Below, in pieces: positions 8,166-16,180 of a stretch of DNA of 64,000 nucleotides. The stretch comes from Cryptobacterium curtum DSM 15641. GTDB taxonomy: Bacteria > Actinomycetota > Coriobacteriia > Coriobacteriales > Eggerthellaceae. The stretch lies in assembly GCF_000023845.1 (NCBI RefSeq), contig NC_013170.1, positions 62,001-126,000 of the forward strand, given 5' to 3'. Numbering within the stretch: the stretch's first letter is position 1; each line of letters opens with the position of its first letter. Both the position numbers and the translations under genes were made by a program. The notes beneath the pieces are model-generated. The model was not told the origin of the DNA, made no database searches, and saw only the letters and a list, made by a program, of their open reading frames with translations.

Positions 8166-9218
8166 ATGAGCGGCGTGCAGATCGCATGGGCGAATGCGCT
8201 CAGTGAGTCCACGTTGGTATTCTTTACCACGTTGGCACCTTCTGCCGCTTTTGCCTATCTTGCGTTACTGATTCTGCTGTTCAGGAGTGGCATTGATACA
8301 GTAATTCACGAGCAAATTCACCACTTGCTGTGGGCGCCACTCGTGCTGTGCATGATTGGACTTATTGCTTCTGCCACGCACTTAGGGAACCCGTCTAATG
8401 CGCTTTATGTACTTATGCGTGTTGGATCAAGTCCGCTGTCGAACGAAGTGTTTGCAGCGGGGGCGTTCTTAGGTATGGCGGCTGTTTTCTGGCTTGCAAG
8501 TTTTTCGATACAGAAATACTACCTGGTTGAGCGGATCGCGATGGTATGTATTATTGCGTCCGGCATCTGCTTTATTGCGGCTATTTCGTGCGCATATCAT
8601 GTTGAGACGATTGTCACGTGGTCAATGCCGCTTATGCCGGCAACCATTGCTTGCAGTTCAGCTATGGGCGGTCCTCTGCTAGCTCTTTGCTGCTTGCAGG
8701 CCACCGACCCATTTCCTAGTAAGGTACCGTTCGCAAAAGGACTTGCAGTGGTTTCGTTTGGTGCAACGGTTGCCTGGCTGAGCATGCAGACAGCTATTGG
8801 TCTTGCGCTGCCAGGCATTGCAAACGAGCTATTTACCGCAAGTGAACTGGTGCCCATGTTTTGGCCGGCGCTTGTACTGTCGGGTGTCTTATGTCTTGCC
8901 GGATCAGTAAGTCCCTTTGTTGTTGCGCGACGCCTTGGATGGGATGTATCCAAGGCGTATCCAGCAGGACATAAATCTGTGAAACAAAAATCAATAGAAC
9001 AAAACGCGGAACAAAAGCGAGCAATACAAGAGTCGGCAAGGCAAAAGATAACAGCACAAGAACCAGCAGAACAAAAGGTCGCAGGGCAAGAATCAGTCGG
9101 GAGAGAATTGTCAGCGCGCTACTGGCTTATAGGAGCAAGCGTCTCTATGCTGATCGGGATTTTCATTATGCGGTTCATGTTTTATATGATGCATATGACG
9201 GTTGGTGTCGCTGTGTAA
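8166..9218 (+). CDS. Second DmsC-like anchor with repeat-rich insert
   Basis: The 350-residue membrane protein is homologous to the anchor at 6394-7257 but about 60 residues longer. The extra length is a hydrophilic insert (residues about 265-315) between the last two membrane segments, built from 10-residue units of the form EQKxxxQExA. It starts behind GGGAGGAA right after the chaperone gene. No second catalytic or Fe-S subunit follows; the next genes are convergent. It may be an alternative quinol anchor for the same reductase or serve a molybdoenzyme encoded elsewhere. The paralogy is clear; the partner is inferred. Confidence 0.85.
   Translation: MSGVQIAWANALSESTLVFFTTLAPSAAFAYLALLILLFRSGIDTVIHEQIHHLLWAPLVLCMIGLIASATHLGNPSNALYVLMRVGSSPLSNEVFAAGAFLGMAAVFWLASFSIQKYYLVERIAMVCIIASGICFIAAISCAYHVETIVTWSMPLMPATIACSSAMGGPLLALCCLQATDPFPSKVPFAKGLAVVSFGATVAWLSMQTAIGLALPGIANELFTASELVPMFWPALVLSGVLCLAGSVSPFVVARRLGWDVSKAYPAGHKSVKQKSIEQNAEQKRAIQESARQKITAQEPAEQKVAGQESVGRELSARYWLIGASVSMLIGIFIMRFMFYMMHMTVGVAV
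9009..9098 (+). repeat. Three tandem 30-bp units inside the second DmsC gene
   Basis: Units at 9009-9038, 9039-9068 and 9069-9098 encode EQKRAIQESA, RQKITAQEPA and EQKVAGQESV. A more diverged unit precedes them. The frame stays open because each unit is 30 bp. Confidence 0.8.
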
Positions 9219-9344
9219 GCTGGTTAAGGCTCATTGGACTGTGACTGAAGCGTGTGTAGATAGAATGACTCGTGAGGTGCGCGCACATAATGAACAGGCT
9301 CATTGAAGCACGTCAAGCATGCACAGCGTTAGTTGAGAGGCGTA

Positions 9345-9599
9345 TTAGCGCAGACGCATCTGCACGATAGCACTGTGCTCAAGGTTTTCGGCGGCAAGGG
9401 TCGCTTCCAGTAAAGAACGATGCGCGACAGGTTCTTTCCATGCCATTCCGCAGCCTGCCGAAAGGGTACGGGGAATGGGTATCAGCCGGCCGACCAGGCC
9501 ATACCGTTGTGCGCATGCCTGCAAGGCAAGGGCATCGGTAGTGGAATCAAAAGGCACGATCAGGTGCTCTTTATGTAAGGCCGATCCGGCTGATGACAT
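9345..9599 (-). CDS. DUF3343-type small protein of the selenium cluster
   Basis: This 84-residue protein resembles the DUF3343 family: an N-terminal strand (HLIVPFDSTTDALALQ), then LIPIPRTLSAGCGMAWK with one conserved cysteine. Family members are often found beside YedE-type transporters and TusA-like proteins in selenium-using anaerobes. The biochemical function is not established. It starts at 9599 behind AAGGA, 20 bp after the TusA-like gene, and is the last gene of the minus-strand set. Confidence 0.75.
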   Translation of the reverse strand: MSSAGSALHKEHLIVPFDSTTDALALQACAQRYGLVGRLIPIPRTLSAGCGMAWKEPVAHRSLLEATLAAENLEHSAIVQMRLR

Positions 9600-9619
9600 G
9601 TTTAATCCTTGCGCGATAC

Positions 9620-9826
9620 TTACGAGATAGTAATCACGTAATCGTCTCCGTCGCGTTCAACGGAGGTCTGATGACCCTTTCGCTTTACCGCATCGCACAC
9701 GTTGACACGCGACGTCGAGCTGCTGACGAGCACTTGAAGGGGTTCTTGCGGTGTTTCCTTGAGCGCTTCAAGTGTTAAAAGCACGGGTTCAGGGCACGAA
9801 AGCCCGCGCGCATCAAGTTGTTTCAT
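9620..9826 (-). CDS. TusA/SirA-like sulfur or selenium carrier (YedF type)
   Basis: The 68-residue protein has the TusA fold signature: LDARGLSCPEPVL with the conserved Cys-Pro at residues 10-11, then a beta-alpha-beta pattern. In TusA this cysteine carries a persulfide; in genomes with YedE and a selenium trait the paralogue is thought to act in selenium delivery. It begins at 9826 with an AAAGGA ribosome site and follows yedE after 89 bp that contain a hairpin. Confidence 0.85.
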   Translation of the reverse strand: MKQLDARGLSCPEPVLLTLEALKETPQEPLQVLVSSSTSRVNVCDAVKRKGHQTSVERDGDDYVITIS

Positions 9827-9865
9827 TAGGTGTCCTTTCTATATTTCGCTGTGCTTCTAGAGTGT

Positions 9866-9893
9866 TCGCATTCGGATAATTTTCCGAATGCGA
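9866..9893 (-). promoter_or_regulatory. Hairpin between yedE and the TusA-like gene
   Basis: The arms TCGCATTCGGA (9866-9876) and TCCGAATGCGA (9883-9893) are perfect 11-bp complements with a 6-nt loop. There is no U-run, so it looks more like an mRNA processing or stability element than a terminator. Confidence 0.5.
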
Positions 9894-9915
9894 CACCCCA
9901 GTATTTCCCAATAAC

Positions 9916-11061
9916 TTATGCCTCGCTGGCGACAGGTGCGGAAACAGCCGGAGTGGCTTTCGCCGCCGCAGCCTTCTTCTTTTTCTGGTTGGTGAATGCG
10001 ATAACAAACAGCACTGCAATACCAGCAACAAGTACAACTTGACCTGCCAAGGAAGGGCCTCCTGCAACTGCGGGAGTATCGGCCGTAGCGGCAGCTGCAG
10101 CAGCACCAGCCAGGCCAAAGTTATGTGCAAATGCGGCACCAATAAGCATTCCCAAGAAAGTCATTGCGCCATCGCACGAGCCCTGGCCAGCCAAAATCAT
10201 CTGGCGCAGAGGGCAACCACCGGCGAGCGTGCCGGCGAATCCGACAGCATAGAGTCCGAGGATATTCCACAGATGCTGAGCATGTGCAATGGGCTGGCCG
10301 TCGAAGCTCAACTTGAAACCGCCGGTAGCCACGTTGTAGATGGCCATAACAGCAAAGAGACCAACGATGGGAATAAGCAGCGAAAAGTCCCTCATCAGGA
10401 TGACATTACGCACGCCGCCGATAAAGCAGATGCGTGTCTTCTGTGCGAGGGCGCCAATAACGAGCGCCACGGCCAGCGAAATAATCCAGGGTGCATGCTT
10501 CGACCCGGGGCCAGATTCACTAACCGCCATTACCGTTAACGTTAGGCTGATAATCAGCAGCACTACCAAAGCGATGGGTAGTACGGTGCCGGCGGCTTTA
10601 TTGGTGTCATGTTCGCGTCCAAGCGAAAATCCGCGCTTGAGGAACACCGCACCAGTAGCTACACCAGCAACAAGTCCTACGAGACCGACCCAAGCATTGA
10701 GATCGCCCGCGCTCATGCGGATAACCATGCGCAGGGGGCATCCCAAAAAGATGAGTGCACCGATCATCATGATGAAGCCCAGGATAAAGCGCACCATCGG
10801 TGACGATCCGGCTGTTGAACGATACTCTCTGGTTGCAAGGGCAATCAAAAATGCACCCGCGACAAAACCAACGATTTCGGGACGGAAATACTGCACGGGG
10901 GCTGCGGTATGCAGCTTTAGGGAACCCGCCATGTCGCGGATAAAGCAGGCGGCACAGATGGCCATATTACCAGGATTGCCGGTTGCTGCCAGTACTGCTA
11001 TGAGCAGGCCAACAACAACGCCGACAAGGGCAAGACCCTTCTTGGAATTAAGGGATTCCAC
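9916..11061 (-). CDS. yedE: YedE-family putative selenium transporter
   Basis: This 381-residue protein of the YeeE/YedE family has about ten membrane segments. It contains the two family cysteine motifs in tandem halves: NMAICAACFIRD and GCPLRMVIRM in the first half, and RICFIGGVRN and GGCPLRQMILAGQG in the second. The selenium branch of this family is inferred from gene context, here a TusA-like and a DUF3343 gene downstream plus a UGA-containing formate dehydrogenase in the same window. The start is a GTG at 11061 behind AGAAGG. The C-terminal 30 residues are Lys/Ala-rich and cytoplasmic. It is probably the first gene of a three-gene unit. Confidence 0.85.
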   Translation of the reverse strand: MESLNSKKGLALVGVVVGLLIAVLAATGNPGNMAICAACFIRDMAGSLKLHTAAPVQYFRPEIVGFVAGAFLIALATREYRSTAGSSPMVRFILGFIMMIGALIFLGCPLRMVIRMSAGDLNAWVGLVGLVAGVATGAVFLKRGFSLGREHDTNKAAGTVLPIALVVLLIISLTLTVMAVSESGPGSKHAPWIISLAVALVIGALAQKTRICFIGGVRNVILMRDFSLLIPIVGLFAVMAIYNVATGGFKLSFDGQPIAHAQHLWNILGLYAVGFAGTLAGGCPLRQMILAGQGSCDGAMTFLGMLIGAAFAHNFGLAGAAAAAATADTPAVAGGPSLAGQVVLVAGIAVLFVIAFTNQKKKKAAAAKATPAVSAPVASEA

Positions 11062-11465
11062 AAAAACCTTCTTTCGGAATGCTCAGGCACAGAACCATGA
11101 GGAAATGACACCCGACGGTTTAACTCTTCCGTGCAGAATCTACGGAAGGCCGCTGGGCAAGAGATATAAGACCGCTTGACGCTTGCTGTATGACCCGAGG
11201 TCATGTCGTGCAAGCGGTTATGTGACGCATTGCAGAAAGCAACCTGTGCAGAAGAAGGCGGTTGCCAGCGCCGATGTGTTGCATTCTAGCATGTCATCAG
11301 CCAAAAGCCTACGTATCCGCAAGTCCAAAGCGGGATGCGGCAGCGCTGGCTCCTGTGACGGTAGTGCCAAGCGCACTAGACAGCTAGTGCCAGACGCATT
11401 AATGCGAGGTAATACTGAACTTCTGCTGAGCTACTTGAGTTACTGCTGACCGAGTCCTGCTGAGT
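11062..11465. other. Structured leader region upstream of yedE
   Basis: No gene is seen in these 404 bp between the tetR stop and the yedE GTG (both minus strand). Hairpins are visible: ACCGCTTG (11171-11178) with CAAGCGGT (11211-11218), enclosing ATGACC / GGTCAT around a 3-nt loop, and GCACTAG / CTAGTGC (11373-11390). They could shape the yedE leader or end the tetR message. Confidence 0.45.
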
Positions 11466-11476
11466 CTACCGAGTTG
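11423..11476. repeat. Degenerate tandem repeat at the tetR 3' end
   Basis: Units start with CTGCTGA at 11423, 11443 and 11457 (20, 14 and 20 bp). The last unit runs across the tetR stop codon, so the repeat array straddles the end of the coding region. Confidence 0.45.
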
Positions 11477-12122
11477 ACGCAGACTCTTGTTTGATTTCGG
11501 CCTGACTACGGAGATCTTTCCGAGCAGTTTTCTCTTTTGTAAGTGCTCCCTCAAGACCTGAAAGCACCAGGACACTGACCATATCGGCCAGTTCATCCAT
11601 GGGGATCTCTGAATCGGTTTCCATCCAGTGGCGGTAAACAGACAGCAAGCCTGCGCAGAAGAATGAAACGAAGTACTCAAGATGTTTGCCAAGGGAATGT
11701 CCCAGATGAAGCGAATCATTCTCGATGATCACAGACACCATAATGGGCTCGATTCGCCGCAGTACTTGAAACATATCCATGTGCCCTAAGATAAGTGCTC
11801 GTTCGTCGAGACCCGATGCAAGCTCGGTGCTCAACAGGGCATACATTTTGTTGACATCAATATGTCCATCGCCATCAATTGATCCTTCGCGCAGGATATC
11901 GGCAATGCGTTGTGATTCTTCGTAGAGCAATTCATCGATGAGGCTATCGATTGAATCATAGTGCAGGTAAAACGTTTTGCGATCGATATCAGCAGCGCGG
12001 GCGAGTGCGGTTACCGATATCTTATCGGGCTGTTGCGTGCGAGCCAACGAAAGAAAAGCAGTGCGTATTGCAGCACGGGTACGCACAACGCGTCGGTCTT
12101 GCTTTCTTCTTTCGTTTTGCAT
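11466..12122 (-). CDS. TetR/AcrR-family regulator
   Basis: The 218-residue protein has an N-terminal TetR helix-turn-helix (RTRAAIRTAFLSLA, then ISVTALARAADIDRKTFYLHYDS, residues about 16-58) and an alpha-helical C-terminal ligand domain. It is divergent from the radical SAM gene. The 224-bp space between them contains a perfect palindrome right before the radical SAM ribosome site, the expected place for a repressor to act. The ligand is unknown. The last residues (EIKQESASTR) run into a degenerate tandem repeat. Confidence 0.88.
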   Translation of the reverse strand: MQNERRKQDRRVVRTRAAIRTAFLSLARTQQPDKISVTALARAADIDRKTFYLHYDSIDSLIDELLYEESQRIADILREGSIDGDGHIDVNKMYALLSTELASGLDERALILGHMDMFQVLRRIEPIMVSVIIENDSLHLGHSLGKHLEYFVSFFCAGLLSVYRHWMETDSEIPMDELADMVSVLVLSGLEGALTKEKTARKDLRSQAEIKQESASTR

Positions 12123-12312
12123 AAGTGCTCCTAATTTTCTTTATCAGCTGTATATCAATAGCATCAAATAGATTGTTTACTGCAATAAAGAATCAAATTA
12201 AGCCTGCAATCTTCCCCTGAACTCATTCAGGTGAGTATTACTCCCCAAGAGGGTAGTGCTTTGGCAATTGTCTTTACCTGAGCATAATTTTACAATTTCC
12301 CCAACGAGAAAT

Positions 12313-12330
12313 ATTCAACAATTGTTGAAT
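12313..12330. promoter_or_regulatory. Perfect palindrome, probable TetR operator
   Basis: ATTCAACAATTGTTGAAT is an 18-bp perfect palindrome lying immediately before the AAAGGAGGGA ribosome site (12331-12340) of the radical SAM gene and within the tetR divergent region. Position and symmetry suggest an operator; binding by the neighbouring TetR protein is inferred. Confidence 0.6.
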
Positions 12331-12346
12331 AAAGGAGGGATAAACT

Positions 12347-13780
12347 ATGAAGGCAATCGATCAGATCAAACGTGCCGGGCTCATGAAAACGGTCGACTAT
12401 CTTCTGGAGGATCCCGAGGCACGTGCAACGAAGATCATGGACATGATTGATAAGGTTGCCCCCGCCAATCTATTCCCCTCACAGCGGCTTGCATTCCGCG
12501 ACGCCATTGAACAGAAGAGCGACTGGTACCAGCTTATTATGAAGATTGCCGATTTGAATCCGGCGATGCGCGACACCTTTATTAAGAACTTTCTGGTTGA
12601 TGGCAACCTTATGGCCTGGGGTCGGCAGGAAGAAATGCGCGAAAAGTATCAGTGCAACATTCCATGGGCGATTCTGCTTGATCCAACAAGTGCCTGCAAC
12701 CTGCACTGTATCGGGTGCTGGGCAGCCGACTATGGGCATAAGCTCAATCTCAGCTACGAAGACATCGACTCGATTATCAATCAGGGCGTTGATCTTGGAG
12801 TTCATATCTATATCTACACGGGTGGTGAACCGCTCGTGCGCAAGCGCGACCTTATGCGGTTGTGCGAAGAACACCAAGACTGTACATTCCTCTGTTTTAC
12901 GAACGCCACGCTTATCGATGAGGACTTTTGCCAAGATCTACTTCGGGTGAAGAACTTTGTTCCTGCCATTAGTGCTGAGGGGTTCGAAGAAACAACTGAC
13001 GCGCGTCGGGGTGAAGGAGTGTACCAGCGCATTGTAGATGCGATGGCGCTGCTGAAAGAACATGGATTGCCTTTTGGTATTTCCGCCTGTTTAACCAGTC
13101 AAAACACAGAGAGTGTTGGCAGTGAAGAGTATTTTGATTGGCTGATCGATCAGGGCGCTCTTTTCTGCTGGGTGTTTACCTACATGCCGGTGGGTGTTGA
13201 TTCTGATATCTCGCTTATGCCTACGGTGACACAGCGACGCCGTATGTACGACTTCATTCGCGCTATGCGTAAGACAAAACCGCTGTTTACTCTTGATTTT
13301 CAGAATGACGGGGAATATGTCGGAGGTTGTATTGCGGGTGGTCGTCGATATCTGCATATTAATGCGGCAGGTGACGTAGAACCGTGCGTTTTTATTCACT
13401 ATTCAAATGTCAACATTCACGATGTGTCGCTGCTCGAAGCGTTGCGCTCGCCGCTCTTCATGGAATATTACGAGGGTCAGCCCTTTAATAATAATTTGTT
13501 GCGCCCTTGTCCCATGCTCGAGAATCCGGATTGTCTGCCAGCGATGGTCGAGCGAGCGGGAGCTCATTCGACCGATTTGCAGGCGCAGGAAACGGCTGAT
13601 GAACTGTGCGCGAAGTGCCATTCATTTGCTGAAAAGTGGGCGCCGGCTGCTGATGACATGTGGAACAACGAAAGTGATCCGGAATTTGAGCGGCGCCAAG
13701 ATCCGTATAAAGGCATGTCAGAAAGCGACATTAGTAAGTTCAATCGCTTAGCGCAGCAGCGCGCGGGCAAGAGTGCTTAA
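12347..13780 (+). CDS. Radical SAM enzyme with C-terminal auxiliary Fe-S region
   Basis: The 477-residue protein has a helical N-terminal 115 residues, then the radical SAM cluster motif SACNLHCIGCW (residues about 118-128) that holds the [4Fe-4S] cluster for S-adenosylmethionine cleavage, and the TGGEPL motif. The C-terminal third has further cysteines (GGCIAG, EPCVF, RPCPMLENPDC, CAKC) of the SPASM/twitch type for auxiliary clusters. Such enzymes modify peptides or other substrates. No precursor peptide gene was recognised next to it, so the substrate is open. The gene has a strong ribosome site and a probable TetR operator. A Tat-exported metallophosphoesterase follows after 165 bp. Confidence 0.88.
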   Translation: MKAIDQIKRAGLMKTVDYLLEDPEARATKIMDMIDKVAPANLFPSQRLAFRDAIEQKSDWYQLIMKIADLNPAMRDTFIKNFLVDGNLMAWGRQEEMREKYQCNIPWAILLDPTSACNLHCIGCWAADYGHKLNLSYEDIDSIINQGVDLGVHIYIYTGGEPLVRKRDLMRLCEEHQDCTFLCFTNATLIDEDFCQDLLRVKNFVPAISAEGFEETTDARRGEGVYQRIVDAMALLKEHGLPFGISACLTSQNTESVGSEEYFDWLIDQGALFCWVFTYMPVGVDSDISLMPTVTQRRRMYDFIRAMRKTKPLFTLDFQNDGEYVGGCIAGGRRYLHINAAGDVEPCVFIHYSNVNIHDVSLLEALRSPLFMEYYEGQPFNNNLLRPCPMLENPDCLPAMVERAGAHSTDLQAQETADELCAKCHSFAEKWAPAADDMWNNESDPEFERRQDPYKGMSESDISKFNRLAQQRAGKSA

Positions 13781-13893
13781 AAGATCACTTAATTGGGTGC
13801 CTTGTTGTGTCTTCGAGTTTTCATTTTTTGAGCAAATGAAATGCCACATGTTCTTCGGGTCTCTTTCAGAATGTTTTCAGGGAGTATTTCTAG

Positions 13894-13943
13894 AATCCCC
13901 TTCGTACTCAAAGACGGCTAGACCGTTATATGCGAAGGGGATT
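13894..13943 (+). promoter_or_regulatory. Hairpin that covers the metallophosphoesterase ribosome site
   Basis: The arms AATCCCCTTCG (13894-13904) and CGAAGGGGATT (13933-13943) are perfect 11-bp complements. The 3' arm contains the ribosome site GAAGGGG, 5 nt before the ATG at 13946. Folding would hide the ribosome site, which suggests translational control. Confidence 0.55.
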
Positions 13944-13945
13944 AT

Positions 13946-14977
13946 ATGGCACGCAACATCAGCAGAAGAGGCTTCTTGAAGGGTTTAGCCGCAGCAGCTG
14001 GTGTGGCAACTATTCCCGTTTTAGCAAACATTGACCCACTGGCATTTGGATGGGGCCCAGCACCTGCTTACGCCGATGAAGTGTTTAACGATCCATCGCA
14101 GCGCGGCTCTCTCAAAAGCCGGTTTGCCGTTATCAGCGACACGCATGTGACAGCCGATAATGCCACCTATGTAAATAACCTTAAACAGGCTTTTGCTGAC
14201 CTGGCTTCCATAGCTGATCAGCCTGAATACATCGTTGTTAACGGTGACTTAGTCAACGATGGCACTACAGAAGAATACGATCTCTTTATGTCGCTGGCCG
14301 CTAACGCTGGTATCAAGCGCTCGTCGCTCAAGATGGTTATGGGTAACCACGAACAGTCGACCGACGACTATGGCAACGAACTGTACGAGCAGCGTCGGGC
14401 AACATTTATGCAGTATGCGGGAACCTCTTCAGTGTATTACGACACCGAAGTATCTAGTTTGCACTTAATTGTTGTGGGGCCCGACTTAAATCCTACGAAT
14501 GATTGGGTGAATTTCAAGCTGAGTACCGATCAGTTACTCTGGTTAGATGACTTGCTGCAGAAAGACGAAGATCGTGGCGTGGTGTCGTATGTGTTTTGTC
14601 ACGAGCCACTGCAAAACACTGTGAAAGACACGCGCATTACTCAATGGGGTTATAACAACTCTATAGAAAATGACAGTGCGCTTGCTCAGGTGATTGACGC
14701 ACACAAGAACACGGTGCTCTTCAGCGGGCACACGCATGCGTACCCTGATGTCGCACGTTCTGCAGAAGGACGGTTGTATGTTGGCACGGGGTCGGTTGCT
14801 TATGCGTACCCGAAGGGTTCGTCAGACACCGATGCGAGTGAAGCGGTAGAATCAAATGGTCTGATGGTAAGCGTGTACGAGCGGTGTATTCGCATTCAAG
14901 TGCGCGATTTTATTACCGGTAGCTGGAGTGACGATTTGTTCTACGCACTTCCCACGACGAACGCATCAAGCAAGTAA
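13946..14977 (+). CDS. Tat-exported calcineurin-like metallophosphoesterase
   Basis: The 343-residue protein starts with a twin-arginine signal (SRRGFLKGLAAAAG), with cleavage probably after a further hydrophobic and Pro-rich stretch near residue 42 (AYADE). The metal-binding motifs of the calcineurin-like family follow in order: SDTHV, NGDLVNDG, MGNHE, CHEPL and SGHTHAY, giving a di-metal phosphoesterase centre outside the membrane. The substrate is unknown; family members hydrolyse phosphodiesters, nucleotides or lipid pyrophosphates. It lies downstream of the radical SAM gene and may share its transcript, but the hairpin over its ribosome site suggests separate control. Confidence 0.9.
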   Translation: MARNISRRGFLKGLAAAAGVATIPVLANIDPLAFGWGPAPAYADEVFNDPSQRGSLKSRFAVISDTHVTADNATYVNNLKQAFADLASIADQPEYIVVNGDLVNDGTTEEYDLFMSLAANAGIKRSSLKMVMGNHEQSTDDYGNELYEQRRATFMQYAGTSSVYYDTEVSSLHLIVVGPDLNPTNDWVNFKLSTDQLLWLDDLLQKDEDRGVVSYVFCHEPLQNTVKDTRITQWGYNNSIENDSALAQVIDAHKNTVLFSGHTHAYPDVARSAEGRLYVGTGSVAYAYPKGSSDTDASEAVESNGLMVSVYERCIRIQVRDFITGSWSDDLFYALPTTNASSK

Positions 14978-15153
14978 TTAAGGAACCTCCGCTGGGAATA
15001 TGTTTGCAGCATTCCATCACGGGCTTTTCGGCCACTCTGTTCGCTGACCGCTTGCATCGTGCGCACTTTGGTATAGAGTTAAGACTGATATTCGCAAGTG
15101 ATTGCGCAAGTGGGTCGCAAGAGAACAGCGGTCAGACGACGGAAGAAGGTTCT

Positions 15154-15408
15154 ATGTGCCAAAATGGCGTGAATACCGGTCAGTATAAGATGATGCTCGA
15201 GCAAATCGACGATCAGATTGCAGTCAATCGTCGCTGGGCACACAAGTTGGCACATCTAGCTGGCGATAACGGCTATCAAAAGACGGACGAAGTTATGCAT
15301 CAGGTACAAGAGCTGCTTGATGAAGCACGTGCTCTTATGACCGATGCAAAGGATGCGCTTGACGAAGATGCGGAAACGCTCGCAGGTGTGACCGTTAACT
15401 TGGTATAA
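15154..15408 (+). CDS. Small helical protein of unknown function
   Basis: This 84-residue acidic protein starts at 15154 behind GAAGAAGG; an upstream in-frame extension to 15004 has no ribosome site. It is predicted to be mostly helical (heptad-like Leu/Ala spacing from residue 10 to 75) with a single Cys at residue 2 and no known domain. It sits directly upstream of nikR, hypE and a ferredoxin gene, so a link to nickel or hydrogenase maturation is possible but unproven. Confidence 0.65.
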   Translation: MCQNGVNTGQYKMMLEQIDDQIAVNRRWAHKLAHLAGDNGYQKTDEVMHQVQELLDEARALMTDAKDALDEDAETLAGVTVNLV

Positions 15409-15445
15409 CGTCTTACGCAAGCCGAGCAGGCGAATCGGTAAGACG
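15409..15445 (+). promoter_or_regulatory. Inverted repeat between the small gene and nikR
   Basis: CGTCTTAC (15409-15416) and GTAAGACG (15438-15445) are perfect complements 21 bp apart, beginning at the stop of the preceding gene. The half-sites resemble GTNTTAC-type NikR boxes reported in some bacteria, though the spacer is longer. It could instead be a weak terminator. Confidence 0.4.
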
Positions 15446-15570
15446 GCGTTTCCGTGCAGTGTGTGCTAACAACAAGAGTGCGCAGCGCGGATGGGCGAAA
15501 CAGCAAAACGCGTGACGTGTGCACAGATTGCCGTCCGAATTGCGTTTGCACCTGACAGGAGACGATACGG

Positions 15571-15993
15571 ATGCCTCATGATCTAATGCGTTTCTCGGTG
15601 GCTATGCCCGAGGATCTCCTTATAGAATTCGACCAACTTGTTGCTCGACGAGGTCTTTCAAAAAATCGCAGCGAGGTTATTCGCGATTTGGTGCGCGAAG
15701 CACTTGTTGAAGCCGAATGTGCCACACCGGGGTGCGAAGTCATGGGCACCCTCACGATTGTATTCAACCATCACGCCAACGACTTGCGTGACCGGCTTGA
15801 CGACATCCAACATCATTACGTTGAGAACATTATTTCTTCGACGCACGTGCACCTTGACGAGCACAGTTGCTTGGAAGTTATTATCATGCGTGGCGAAACA
15901 GGGCTTGTGCAGGGTATATCCGATATGATTTTGGGCACAAAAGGAGTAAAAACTGGGCGGTTGGTTTTAACGACAACGGGAAAATTCATTTAG
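15571..15993 (+). CDS. nikR: Nickel-responsive regulator NikR
   Basis: The 140-residue protein has an N-terminal ribbon-helix-helix DNA-binding domain (MRFSVAMPEDLLIEFDQLV, residues 6-48) and a C-terminal ACT-like nickel domain. The high-affinity nickel ligands known from E. coli are all present at matching spacing: His81, His92, His94 (HVHLDEHSC) and Cys100. NikR represses nickel uptake genes, and in some bacteria hydrogenase-related genes, when nickel is sufficient. Here it lies before hypE, which fits a nickel and hydrogenase maturation theme. No nickel transporter gene is in the window. Confidence 0.95.
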   Translation: MPHDLMRFSVAMPEDLLIEFDQLVARRGLSKNRSEVIRDLVREALVEAECATPGCEVMGTLTIVFNHHANDLRDRLDDIQHHYVENIISSTHVHLDEHSCLEVIIMRGETGLVQGISDMILGTKGVKTGRLVLTTTGKFI

Positions 15994-16180
15994 CTGCGGT
16001 ACCGTTGAATGAAAGCATTGAACGGAAGTGCGTGCACGGACACATGAGGCGGTAAGAAAGGCACGCACATGATAGCGCGCGACAACCAAAAGCATGCGCG
16101 GCGGTCAAAGAAGAAATCGCACACGATAGCGCAAAGGCAAAACAATCGCGCACAGCGGCCAAGGAAGGAAGAAAACAGGA

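Noticed and set aside
10340-11179. Long open frame on the plus strand opposite yedE (279 codons)
   Set aside because: It is the antisense shadow of a clear membrane transporter gene; the composition is low in hydrophobic periodicity and it has no ribosome site.
15004-15153. N-terminal extension of the small gene before nikR
   Set aside because: The extra 50 residues have no ribosome site and an unlikely composition; the ATG at 15154 has GAAGAAGG.
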